Below are positions 7,728-15,741 of a DNA stretch of 21,431 nt, piece after piece. The DNA is from an uncultured Collinsella sp. (GTDB lineage Bacteria > Actinomycetota > Coriobacteriia > Coriobacteriales > Coriobacteriaceae), in assembly GCA_900552425.1 (NCBI GenBank), contig URZR01000006.1:1-21431 (forward strand), in the 5' to 3' direction. The position numbers were made by a program, and so were the translations under genes. The first letter of the stretch is position 1, and each line of letters begins with the position of its first letter. The notes under the pieces are model-generated. The model made no database searches and was not told the DNA's origin. It worked only from the letters and a program-made list of their open reading frames with translations.

Positions 7728-8876
7728 TCATTCCCCCTTCCCGATAACGACGTCATTTCCAACGACGGCCGTATCCTTGGTGGTATCGACAGAGCCGAGC
7801 TTCACGCCCTCTTCGACCGTGGAGTTCTCGCCCAAAATAGCGCGGCAGATGTGCGCGCCGCTCTTAACGTGCGCACCCGGCAGCAGCACGGAGTCCTCGA
7901 CCACGGCGCGCTCCTCGATGATGACATCGGTCGAAAGGATCGAGTGGCGAGCGGTGCCGTAGATCTTGCAGCCGTTGGAGACTAGGCAGTCGTCCAGACG
8001 GCCGTCCGGGCCAATGTAGTGCGGCGGACGCGTGGTGATGTTGGACATAATGGGGAAGTTCTTGTCAAACAGATCGAACTCGGGGTTGTTGCCCAGCAGG
8101 TCCATCGAGGTCTCGTGGAAGCTGGCGATAGTGCCGACGTCCTTCCAAAAGCCGTGGAACTCGTAGCTGTACAGGCGCTTGTTCTCGCCGAGCAGCTTGG
8201 GGATGATGTCCTTGCCAAAGTCGTGGCTCGAGCGCTGGTCCTGAGCGTCCTCCTCGAGCGCCTCGATCAGCACGTCGGCTGAGAAGATGTAGATGCCCAT
8301 GGACGCAAGGTTCGAATCGGGTTTCTCGGGCTTCTCGGTGAACTTGGTGATGCGGCCGTCCTCGGGGTCGGTGGTCAGGATGCCAAAGCGGCTGGCCTCC
8401 TCCCACGGCACGGGCATAACGCTCACCGTGAGGTCGGCGTTGTTCTCAATGTGCGTCTTGAGCATCTTGCGGTAGTCCATGCGATACAGGTGATCGCCCG
8501 AAAGAATCAGAACGTACTTGGGGTCGTTCGCCTTGATGTAGTCGAGGTTCTGCGTAATGGCGTCGGCCGTGCCCGCATACCAGGCGCCGCCGGTCTGCGT
8601 CTCGTACGGCGGCAGGATCGACACGCCGCCGTCGCGGCTGTCCAGATCCCACGCCTCGCCGGAGCCCACGTAGGCATGCAGCAGGTAGGGACGGTACTGC
8701 GTCAGAACGCCCACCGTGTCGATGCCCGAGTTGGAGCAGTTGGACAGCGAAAAGTCGATAATGCGGAACTTGCCACCAAAGCTAACCGCCGGCTTGGCGA
8801 TCTTTTGGGTGAGTGCCCCCAATCGGCTGCCCTGTCCTCCTGCGAGGAGCATCGCGATGCATTCTTTCTTACTCAT
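7728..8876 (-). CDS. glgC: glucose-1-phosphate adenylyltransferase (ADP-glucose pyrophosphorylase)
   Basis: Makes ADP-glucose from ATP and glucose-1-phosphate, the committed step of bacterial glycogen synthesis. The 382-residue protein begins MSKKECIAMLLAGGQGSRLG, the nucleotide-binding signature. It then has KPAVSFGGKFRIIDF (effector-site Lys region), SGDHLYRMDYR with the catalytic Asp (about residue 128), and a left-handed beta-helix at the C-terminus (about 290-382). Length is normal for the family. The start has a strong ribosome site, AGAAGGAGAAATCG, just before the ATG. It lies between glgP (104 bases upstream) and glgD (4 bases downstream). Confidence 0.96.
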   Translation of the reverse strand: MSKKECIAMLLAGGQGSRLGALTQKIAKPAVSFGGKFRIIDFSLSNCSNSGIDTVGVLTQYRPYLLHAYVGSGEAWDLDSRDGGVSILPPYETQTGGAWYAGTADAITQNLDYIKANDPKYVLILSGDHLYRMDYRKMLKTHIENNADLTVSVMPVPWEEASRFGILTTDPEDGRITKFTEKPEKPDSNLASMGIYIFSADVLIEALEEDAQDQRSSHDFGKDIIPKLLGENKRLYSYEFHGFWKDVGTIASFHETSMDLLGNNPEFDLFDKNFPIMSNITTRPPHYIGPDGRLDDCLVSNGCKIYGTARHSILSTDVIIEERAVVEDSVLLPGAHVKSGAHICRAILGENSTVEEGVKLGSVDTTKDTAVVGNDVVIGKGE

Positions 8877-8916
8877 CGATTTCTCCTTCTGTCATCGATG
8901 TTCCTAACCCATTAGC

Positions 8917-8945
8917 GACGGGCGCGGCGCACTGTCACGCCCGTC
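8917..8945 (-). other. intergenic hairpin between glgP and glgC
   Basis: GACGGGCG (8917-8924) pairs with CGCCCGTC (8938-8945) across a 13-base loop in the 104-base gap after glgP. No U-tract follows. Like the hairpin before glgA it may protect or punctuate the polycistronic mRNA rather than end it. Confidence 0.45.
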
Positions 8946-8980
8946 GAGTAATGCCGTGCGGCAAAGGGAGCTCGCGCGCT

Positions 8981-11407
8981 TTATGCGTGCCAGATCTCGT
9001 CGCGATACTCGCGAATGGTGCGGTCGGACGAGAACCAGCCACTCGAGGCGGTGTTGAGCAGGGCCTTGCGGTTCCAGGTCTCCTGGTCGCCGTAGCTGCC
9101 CGTGAGGTTATCCCATGCATCCACGTAGCTACGGAAGTCAGCCATGACTAGGTCGGGGTCGTTGTTGTTCATGAGCTCGTTGTAGATGCTCTCGAAGTTG
9201 CCCGAAAGACCCGCAAACGTGTTGTCCTTGAGCTCGTTCATCACGCGGCCCAGACGCTCGCGGTCGCCGTTGAGGGTATCCCACGCAAAGTAGCTGTTGG
9301 ATGCCCAGAGCTGCTCGACCTCGGGGGCGGTCAGGCCAAAGATGGCCTCGTTCTCGCGGCCGGCCAGATCGGCGATCTCGATGTTGGCGCCGTCAAGGGT
9401 ACCCAGCGTAATGGCGCCGTTCATCATGAGCTTCATGTTGGACGTGCCCGAGGCCTCCTTGCCGGCCGTGGAGATCTGCTCCGAGATCTCGGCGGCGGGG
9501 TAGATGAGCTGGGCGTTGCTCACGCGGAAGTTGGGGATAAAGCAGACCTTCATGACCTCATTGACGCGGGCATCGTTGTTGATGACGTCGGCCACGGAGT
9601 TAATGAGGCGGATGGTCTCCTTGGCAAAGGTGTAGCTCGAGGCAGCCTTGCCGCTAAAGATGAAGGTCGTCGGGGTCACGTGGAAGTTGGGATCGGCAAT
9701 GCGACGGTTGTAGATGTCCATCACCTTCATGATGTTCATGAGCTGGCGCTTGTAGGCGTGGAAGCGCTTAACCTGAACATCGAAGACGGTGTTGGGGTCA
9801 ATGACCAGACCGGTCTCGGCCTTAACGTAGGCGGCCAGGCGCTCCTTGTTGGCGCGCTTGGAGGCACCCACGGCCTTCAGGAACTCGGTGTCGTTCTGGA
9901 ACTCCTTGAGTTTCTCTAGCTCAAAGGCATCCTTAAGCCAACCGTCGCCAATGGCCTCGGTCACGAGCTTGGCGTAGGTGGGGTTGGCCTCGGCAAAGAA
10001 GCGACGGTGCGAGATGCCGTTGGTCTTGTTGTTGAACTTCTCGGGCGTCAGGGCATAGAAGTCCTTGAGCACGATGTTCTTGATGATGTCGGAGTGGATC
10101 TTTGCCACGCCGTTGACGCTATGGCTGCAGATCACAGATAGGTTGGCCATGCGAATCTCGCCGTCCCACAGGATGGCGGTCTGGCGCAGGCGCTCCTGCC
10201 AGCCCTCCTGCGTGGTGTCGAACGACTCGTGCCAACGACGGCTGATCTCGTCGATGATCTGGTACACGCGGGGGAGGAGCTTGGAGAACGTGCCGATGGG
10301 CCACTTCTCCAGAGCCTCAGGCAGGATGGTGTGGTTGGTATAGCTCACGACCTGCGTCACGATGTTCCAGGCGTCGTCCCACTCGAGCTTCTTCTCGTCG
10401 ATGAGGATGCGCATGAGCTCGGGGCCGCACATGGCGGGGTGCGTGTCGTTGGTGTGGATGGCCACAAACTGCGGCAGCAGCTCCCAGTTCTCGCCATGCT
10501 CCTTCTCAAAGGTGTCAAGCAGGCTGTAGATGCCGGCCGATACAAACAGGTACTCCTGCTTCAGGCGCAGCAGGCGACCGTGCTCGCCGGCGTCGTTGGG
10601 GTAGAGGATGGCGCTGATGGCCTCGGCCTCGGCGCGCTCGGCGTCGGCCAGGGCGTAGTCGCCGCGGTTGAAGGCTTCCAGGTCAAAGTGCTCCTCGACC
10701 GGCTCGGCAGCCCAGACGCGCAGCTTGTTGACGGTCTCGCCGGCATAGCCCACCACGGGGATGTCATAAGGGACGGCCAGGATGTCCTGCGTGTCCACCG
10801 TGCGGTAGAACGTGCGGCCGTTCTCCTCAAAGCCCTCGACGCGGCCACCAAACTTGATGGTCACGGCCTTGTCCTGACGACGGACCTCCCAGGGATAGCC
10901 GTGGGTGAGCCACTCGTCGGTGGCCTCGACCTGGCTGCCGTTGACAATCTCCTGCTTAAACAGGCCGTAGCGGTAGCGCATGCCGTTGCCGTAGCCGGCA
11001 ATGCCCTCGGCTGCCATGGAATCCAGGAAGCATGCGGCCAGACGGCCCAGGCCACCGTTGCCCAGAGCCGGATCGGGCTCCTGGTTCTCGATGACGGACA
11101 GGTCGAAGCCCATGTCGCCGAGCGCCTCGGCGACCATGTCGCGCACGCCAAAGTTGAGCAGGTAGTTGTCGAGCAGGCGGCCGATCAAAAACTCGATCGA
11201 GAAGTAGTACACACGCTTCTTGCCCTCGGCGGTCACGCGGGCGTCACTCTTGGTGGCAACGGTGCGCGCCTTCTCGGCCACGAGCTTGGCCAGGGCGTTA
11301 AAGCGGTCGAGGTCGCTGGCGGCCTCGACGCTCTTGCCGCTAATGCTCATGACGGCATCGCGATAGAGCTCGGTAAACTCCTGCTTGTTGTCGAAGATCT
11401 TATTCAT
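8981..11407 (-). CDS. glgP: glycogen/starch phosphorylase (GT35)
   Basis: Releases glucose-1-phosphate from the ends of glycogen chains using inorganic phosphate and pyridoxal phosphate. The 808-residue protein is full length for the bacterial family. It has RVYYFSIEFLIGR near residue 65, DPALGNGGLGRLAACFLDS near 112 and THGYPWEV near 168. The cofactor lysine is in EASGTSNMKLMMNG (Lys about 659), followed by GTLDGANIEI. The ATG at 11407 has AAGGA about 5 bases upstream. It lies 94 bases after glgB and precedes glgC, so breakdown and synthesis genes share one transcription unit. Confidence 0.96.
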   Translation of the reverse strand: MNKIFDNKQEFTELYRDAVMSISGKSVEAASDLDRFNALAKLVAEKARTVATKSDARVTAEGKKRVYYFSIEFLIGRLLDNYLLNFGVRDMVAEALGDMGFDLSVIENQEPDPALGNGGLGRLAACFLDSMAAEGIAGYGNGMRYRYGLFKQEIVNGSQVEATDEWLTHGYPWEVRRQDKAVTIKFGGRVEGFEENGRTFYRTVDTQDILAVPYDIPVVGYAGETVNKLRVWAAEPVEEHFDLEAFNRGDYALADAERAEAEAISAILYPNDAGEHGRLLRLKQEYLFVSAGIYSLLDTFEKEHGENWELLPQFVAIHTNDTHPAMCGPELMRILIDEKKLEWDDAWNIVTQVVSYTNHTILPEALEKWPIGTFSKLLPRVYQIIDEISRRWHESFDTTQEGWQERLRQTAILWDGEIRMANLSVICSHSVNGVAKIHSDIIKNIVLKDFYALTPEKFNNKTNGISHRRFFAEANPTYAKLVTEAIGDGWLKDAFELEKLKEFQNDTEFLKAVGASKRANKERLAAYVKAETGLVIDPNTVFDVQVKRFHAYKRQLMNIMKVMDIYNRRIADPNFHVTPTTFIFSGKAASSYTFAKETIRLINSVADVINNDARVNEVMKVCFIPNFRVSNAQLIYPAAEISEQISTAGKEASGTSNMKLMMNGAITLGTLDGANIEIADLAGRENEAIFGLTAPEVEQLWASNSYFAWDTLNGDRERLGRVMNELKDNTFAGLSGNFESIYNELMNNNDPDLVMADFRSYVDAWDNLTGSYGDQETWNRKALLNTASSGWFSSDRTIREYRDEIWHA

Positions 11408-11481
11408 ACGTTCCTTTCCCCCGGGGATGTTTCTCCCGGAACGGTTATGACTTGAATCCTACGCCTCGTCGGGGCGGGTAA

Positions 11482-11493
11482 TTACAGCTGTAA
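11482..11493. repeat. 12-bp palindrome between glgB and glgP
   Basis: TTACAGCTGTAA is a perfect 12-base palindrome 9 bases past the glgB stop codon. A short CGCC/GGCG hairpin (11462-11476) follows it. It could be a small protein-binding site or a structured gap in the mRNA; nothing favours one reading. Confidence 0.3.
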
Positions 11494-11501
11494 CGGTTTT
11501 G

Positions 11502-13748
11502 TTACGCATCCTTGGCAGACGGCTTAACAGAAGCAGACTTGGCCTTGGTAGCGGCCTTTTTGGCCGTGGTGGACTTGGCCGAAGCCTTGGCAGCGGGCTT
11601 GGTAGCCTTCGCCTTAGCTGGAGCCTTCTTAGCAGCCGCGGCCTTGGGCTTTACCGAGGACGAGCGCTTATGCGTCGCCTTCTTGGGCTCCTCAACCACG
11701 GGCGGCTTGTAGCTGCTGGGGCCGCGGCGCTTAAGCACTACGCCTGCCAGGCCGGGCACCTTAATCTCAATGGAGTCCATCTGCCCGTTCCAGGGATAGG
11801 GCTCGCTCGAGCAGGTGTAGGGTTCCTCGCCGGCATAGCCGCTGCCACCGAACTCTGGACGGTCGGAATCAAAGATGACCTCCCAGTCGCCCTCGCGCGG
11901 CACGCCCACGCGGAAGCTCTCGTAGCTCGCCGGGTCAAAGTTGATCAGGATCACCAGGTCGTCATCGACGTCCTCGCCCTGGCGCACAAAGCTCACGATG
12001 GACTGCTTGGAGTTGTCCGCGTCGATCCAGGTAAAGCCGTCGTCGTTGTAGCCGCGCTCGTACAGGGCGGGCTCGGCGGTGTACAGGTGGTTGAGCGCCT
12101 TGATAAACGCCTGATGATGACGGTGGGTCTCATACTCCTCGGTCAGGAACCACTGGATGGACTCGTAATAGCGCCACTCAATAAACTGGCCGATCTCGTT
12201 GCCCATAAAGTTGAGCTTGGCGCCGGGGTGCGTCATCTGGTAGAAGGCCAGCGTGCGCAGGCCGGCAAACTGGCGCCACCAGTCGCCCGGCATGCGGCCG
12301 ATCAGCGAGCACTTGCCGTGCACGACCTCATCGTGGCTCAACGGGCAAATGAAGTTCTCGGTAAAGGCATACATGATGGAGAACGTGAGCAGGCCGTGGT
12401 TGCCGGGGCGCCACGGAAAATCGGTCTGCATGTAGTGCAGGGTGTCGTTCATCCAGCCCATGTCCCACTTGTAGTGGAAGCCCAGGCCGCCGTCCTGCGG
12501 CGGATAGGTCACGAGCGGCCACGCGGTGGACTCCTCGGCCATCATCATCACGTCAGGGTAGTGAGCCTCAACAGCGCAGTTGACCTGGCGGATAAACGCG
12601 CTGGCATCCAGGTCCTCCTCGGTACCGTACTTGTTGAACTTCTTTTGGCCGGGATCGTCGATGCCAAAGTTGAGGTATAGCATGCTGGACACGCCGTCCA
12701 TGCGAATGCCGTCCACGTGGAAGTTCTCGAGCCAGTACAGCACGTTGGAGACAAGGAAGGAGCGGACCTCGCCGCGGGCGAAGTCGAACTTGTGCGTGCC
12801 CCAGTTGGGGTGAATCTCGTGCTCAAACAGCATATGGCCGTTAAAGGTGGCAAGGCCGTGGGCGTCGGCGCAAAAACCGCCGGGCACCCAGTCCATGATC
12901 ACGCCGATGCCCGCCTCGTGACACGCATCGATAAAGTGCATGAGCTGCTGCGGGTTGCCGTAGCGCGACGTGGCGGCGTAGTAACCGGTCGTCTGGTAGC
13001 CCCAGGAGCCATCGAAGGGATGCTCCATGAGCGGCATGACCTCGATATGCGTGTAGCCCATGTCGCGCACGTAGTCCACGAGCTCCACCGACAGGTCGTC
13101 GTAGGTGTAGAACTCGCCACGCTGCGCGGGGAAGGGATCCATGGGACCGGGGTAATTGCCGTACTCGTCCGGCTTGCCCTGCGGCGCATCGCCGTGGCGC
13201 TTCCACGAGCCAATATGCACCTCGTAGATGTTCAACGGCTGTGACATGTGATTGTGGCCAGCGCGGCGCTTGAGCCATGCGGCGTCGTTCCACTTGTAGC
13301 CATCGAGGGTCCACAGCACGCTCGCCGTTCCCGGAGGGCACTCGGCCTTAAAGGCATACGGATCGGCCTTGTAGAGCTTTTCGCCCTCGTTGGTCTCGAT
13401 AAGGTATTTATAGAGCTGGCCCTGCTCGGCGCCAGGAATAAAGCCTTCCCAAATAGCGCTCGTATGCACGGGCACCAGAGGGTTGGCTTCCTCATCCCAG
13501 TCGTTAAATTCGCCAATGACATGCACGCTCTTTACATCGGGCGCCCAAACGCAAAAGCGCCAGCCGCGCGTACGGTTCTGCGTGTCGGGGTGCGCGCCCA
13601 TCTTTTCCCAGCTGCGCTCCCACGTGCCGATGCCAAATAGATAGACATCGTCCTTGGTGAGCTCCGGTGCGTGCGGGGCGGCTTTACGGGTTGCGGGCTT
13701 TTTAGCCGTTGGCTTTAGCTTTGTATCGCTCACGTTAGATCCCATCAT
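11502..13748 (-). CDS. glgB: 1,4-alpha-glucan branching enzyme with lysine/alanine-rich tail
   Basis: Introduces alpha-1,6 branches into glycogen. Order from the chosen start: a short basic N-terminal stretch (SDTKLKPTAKKPATRKAAP), a CBM48 domain (about residues 35-150) with WAPDVKSVHVIGEFNDW, then a GH13 barrel. It has the nucleophile Asp in DGIRMDGVSS (about 351), the acid/base Glu in MMAEESTAWP (about 405) and the third Asp in LSHDEVVHGK (about 473). The last 65 or so residues are a low-complexity tail rich in Lys, Ala, Ser and Thr (KKAPAKAKATKPAAKASAK) that is not part of the usual enzyme. The start is uncertain: tandem ATGs lie at 13748 and 13745, a GTG at 13733 gives MSDTKLKP, and none has a strong ribosome site. 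First gene of the operon, with the divergent operator region upstream. Confidence 0.95.
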   Translation of the reverse strand: MMGSNVSDTKLKPTAKKPATRKAAPHAPELTKDDVYLFGIGTWERSWEKMGAHPDTQNRTRGWRFCVWAPDVKSVHVIGEFNDWDEEANPLVPVHTSAIWEGFIPGAEQGQLYKYLIETNEGEKLYKADPYAFKAECPPGTASVLWTLDGYKWNDAAWLKRRAGHNHMSQPLNIYEVHIGSWKRHGDAPQGKPDEYGNYPGPMDPFPAQRGEFYTYDDLSVELVDYVRDMGYTHIEVMPLMEHPFDGSWGYQTTGYYAATSRYGNPQQLMHFIDACHEAGIGVIMDWVPGGFCADAHGLATFNGHMLFEHEIHPNWGTHKFDFARGEVRSFLVSNVLYWLENFHVDGIRMDGVSSMLYLNFGIDDPGQKKFNKYGTEEDLDASAFIRQVNCAVEAHYPDVMMMAEESTAWPLVTYPPQDGGLGFHYKWDMGWMNDTLHYMQTDFPWRPGNHGLLTFSIMYAFTENFICPLSHDEVVHGKCSLIGRMPGDWWRQFAGLRTLAFYQMTHPGAKLNFMGNEIGQFIEWRYYESIQWFLTEEYETHRHHQAFIKALNHLYTAEPALYERGYNDDGFTWIDADNSKQSIVSFVRQGEDVDDDLVILINFDPASYESFRVGVPREGDWEVIFDSDRPEFGGSGYAGEEPYTCSSEPYPWNGQMDSIEIKVPGLAGVVLKRRGPSSYKPPVVEEPKKATHKRSSSVKPKAAAAKKAPAKAKATKPAAKASAKSTTAKKAATKAKSASVKPSAKDA

Positions 13749-13969
13749 GACGCGGCAGCGTGTTGCCTTGGTGACTAGATGCGAAAGGTCCAAGGCTGCA
13801 CGAATCGAAGGGACGGCGATAGTTCTATGATTCGTTCCACCTCGCGTGCTCGGTGGAACTTTCGGCAGAAACTACGATAACACCTGTACGTTACTTTTAT
13901 AAAGGAAAGTGGTTTTAGGGCGGCGTTTAATCGGTAAGCGCCATGTTTAGACCACTGGCAGAATTGCGA

Positions 13970-13995
13970 TGGTAAAACTCTTGACAGTTTTACCA
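13970..13995. promoter_or_regulatory. perfect inverted-repeat operator over a -35 box
   Basis: TGGTAAAACT (13970-13979) and AGTTTTACCA (13986-13995) are exact 10-base inverted repeats around CTTGAC. They overlap a consensus TTGACA (13981-13986). A dimeric repressor bound here would cover a rightward -35 box. The size and symmetry suit a LacI- or GntR-family regulator, but none is encoded nearby. Confidence 0.6.
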
Positions 13996-14026
13996 ATAAG
14001 GGTTTTTTGATTGTTGGTTTGACGTT

Positions 14027-14045
14027 TGGTAAAACGTTTTTAGCA
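14027..14045. promoter_or_regulatory. second operator-like palindrome before the HAD gene
   Basis: TGGTAAAACGTTTTTAGCA is a near-palindrome with centre-CG character typical of LacI-family operators. Its left half TGGTAAAACG recurs in complement at 3948-3957, and a further half TGTTTACCA follows at 14049-14057. It sits 35-53 bases upstream of the HAD start, where repressor binding would block initiation. Confidence 0.5.
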
Positions 14046-14079
14046 GGTTGTTTACCATTTGACATCGAAAGGTACATTT

Positions 14080-14769
14080 ATGTCCCAGACCGCCGCTCCC
14101 AATGTCGCTTTTATTTTCGATTGCGACGGCACACTGGTTAATAGCACCCCCGTTTGGGCCTATGCCCAGCCCGAGTTATTGCACCGCCACGGAGTTGACG
14201 TGACGGTCGACGATTTTGCCCAGTTTGAGCATCTTTCGCTGGAGGACGAATGCCAGGCCTACCACGACACGTGGGGCATTGGCGCGAATGGCGAGGAGCT
14301 GTATCGCGAGCTGAGCGAGATTCTGATCGATGGCTACTCCAAGGTGCCGCCACGCGAGGGGCTCCTGGCATTTTTGGAGCAGGCGAAGGCGGCGGGCATT
14401 GCCATGTGCGTTGCCACTTCCACGCCGGCCGAGCTGGTGCAGTCCGCGCTCGCAGGTGCCGGGCTCGATGCTTACATGGAGTTTGTTACCACGACGGGCG
14501 AGGCGGGACGTTCCAAGCAGTTCCCCGATGTGTACGAGCTGGCGCTGCGCCGCCTGGAGGAGCGTCACGGGTGCAAGTTTGAGCGCGCATGGGTGTTTGA
14601 GGACGCCGTCTTTGGCCTAAAGAGCTCTGGGGTCGCCGGCTTTAAGCGCGTGGGTATTTATGACCCGCACGGCCGCATGAAGCGCGACGACGTACGCGCC
14701 AACTGCGATATCTTTATCGACAGCTATGAGGGGCTGGATTTAGCTCGCGTGCTTTCGTTTGAGGGATAG
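14080..14769 (+). CDS. HAD-superfamily phosphatase/phosphomutase
   Basis: A 229-residue haloacid-dehalogenase-fold protein. Motif I is FDCDGTLVNST (nucleophile Asp about residue 13), motif II is CVATSTP (about 110-116), the lysine of motif III is in RSKQFPD (about 146) and motif IV is VFEDAVFGLKS (about 171-181). A helical cap lies between motifs I and II, so it is subfamily IA, the group that includes phosphoglycolate phosphatases and beta-phosphoglucomutases. The substrate cannot be assigned; a sugar phosphate is suggested by its position opposite glgB behind shared operator sites. The ATG at 14080 follows GAAAGG with 7 bases between. The next gene starts 9 bases after its stop, so the two form an operon. 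Confidence 0.88.
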   Translation: MSQTAAPNVAFIFDCDGTLVNSTPVWAYAQPELLHRHGVDVTVDDFAQFEHLSLEDECQAYHDTWGIGANGEELYRELSEILIDGYSKVPPREGLLAFLEQAKAAGIAMCVATSTPAELVQSALAGAGLDAYMEFVTTTGEAGRSKQFPDVYELALRRLEERHGCKFERAWVFEDAVFGLKSSGVAGFKRVGIYDPHGRMKRDDVRANCDIFIDSYEGLDLARVLSFEG

Positions 14770-14778
14770 GCGAGGGCT

Positions 14779-15420
14779 GTGGCTTGCAAGGTATTAGTGG
14801 TCTGCGGTTCGCCCGTGGTGACGAGCGCGGATTTGTTGCATAGGCTAGCAGGGGAGTGCGACCACGTTGTCGCCGTGGACCGTGGACTCGACGCGCTGCT
14901 GGGCGCGGGACTGGGCTGCGACGTGTATGTGGGGGATGCCGACACGGTGAGTGATGCTGGTCGCGCACTGGTCGATGCCGCCGAGGCCTTTGAGGTAGAG
15001 CGCCACGACCCCTACAAGGACTACACCGATCTGGCGCTGGCGCTCGATTCCGTCCGCCGTCGCTGGCCGGGTGCCGAAGTGGTTACGACCTGCGCCACGG
15101 GCGGCCGTCCGGACATGGCGCTTTCCGTACTGGGCCTGCTCGCAGGCTACGAGGACGCCCCCATCTGGGTTGCCGAGGACGAGACCACGGCCCGCATCCT
15201 GCACGGAGGCGAATCGTGGGCCATCGAAGGTGCCGAAGGCAAGACGTTCTCCATAATCGCAATCGCCCCCAACACCGAGGTAAGCGAACACGGACTAGAG
15301 TGGGAGCTAGATCACGCCCCGCTGGGCTTGTTAGCCGACACGGGCATCAGCAACGTCGTCAGGTCAACAGCCACAATCCAAGTCCACACCGGAACCGCCA
15401 TCGCTTACCTCTACAAGTAA
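14779..15420 (+). CDS. thiamine pyrophosphokinase-like protein
   Basis: A 213-residue protein with the layout of thiamine pyrophosphokinase, which moves pyrophosphate from ATP to thiamine to make thiamine diphosphate. Seen: VVAVDRGLDALLGAGLGCDVYVGDADT (residues about 30-56; Asp-rich, metal/ATP side), DPYKDYTDLALAL (about 75-87) matching the KDxTD signature, and ATGGRPDMALSVLGLL (about 109-124) in place of the family's GGRxDH, where the usual His is Met. The C-terminal half is a beta-sandwich as in the TPK thiamine-binding domain. It starts at a GTG (14779) with GAGGG just upstream, 9 bases after the HAD gene. The Met substitution and the lack of other thiamine genes leave the exact substrate open. 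Confidence 0.82.
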   Translation: MACKVLVVCGSPVVTSADLLHRLAGECDHVVAVDRGLDALLGAGLGCDVYVGDADTVSDAGRALVDAAEAFEVERHDPYKDYTDLALALDSVRRRWPGAEVVTTCATGGRPDMALSVLGLLAGYEDAPIWVAEDETTARILHGGESWAIEGAEGKTFSIIAIAPNTEVSEHGLEWELDHAPLGLLADTGISNVVRSTATIQVHTGTAIAYLYK

Positions 15421-15444
15421 GGTCTATCGCATCAGGGTTTTATC

Positions 15445-15497
15445 GGGACGGTGGATAGAAATAAGCGCTCGAAGAGTGATTATTTCTGCCCCGTCCC
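15445..15497 (+). terminator. long hairpin after the HAD-TPK operon
   Basis: GGGACGG (15445-15451) pairs with CCGTCCC (15491-15497), and inside it AGAAATAA (15457-15464) pairs exactly with TTATTTCT (15480-15487). It begins 25 bases after the stop codon. There is no U-tract directly after the stem; a smaller AACCC/GGGTT hairpin followed by GATTTTC comes next (about 15503-15525). It may be a terminator or a dispersed extragenic palindrome. Confidence 0.45.
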
Positions 15498-15554
15498 AGG
15501 AAAACCCGTAAGTAAGGGTTGATTTTCAATCTCAACGCAACAGCCTGAACGGGC

Positions 15555-15584
15555 CCCGCGTTTCCGCAGCTAGCGCAACGCGGG
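15555..15584. repeat. structured left end of the IS
   Basis: CCCGCGTT (15555-15562) and AACGCGGG (15577-15584) form an 8-bp inverted repeat. The right arm overlaps the AGCGCAACGCG motif (15572-15582) shared with the other end of the element. Confidence 0.5.
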
Positions 15585-15741
15585 AATAGCTCCCGGCACC
15601 TGGCCGTCGCATCGTTTCCGCAGGTGGAGAGGCTATGGAGGCCGGTGCCCCCATGCCGCCGCCGCATGCTCCGCCAGCCCGCCGCGCAGCCGTTCCGGAC
15701 TCAGCGCAACGGGCCCTCCGGCCCATGTCCCGGCCCGCCGC

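Larger units (their letters stand above)
13749..14079. promoter_or_regulatory. divergent promoter region between glgB and the HAD gene
   Basis: No gene lies in these 331 bases, which separate two transcription units reading away from each other. The half next to the HAD gene is AT-rich and holds several TGGTAAAAC-type operator halves and three TTGAC-like -35 candidates (13981, 14019, 14059). No convincing -10 box could be paired with them at normal spacing. The glgB promoter was not pinned down; an AT-rich TTTATAAAAG around 13895-13904 is one candidate on the minus strand. Confidence 0.55.
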
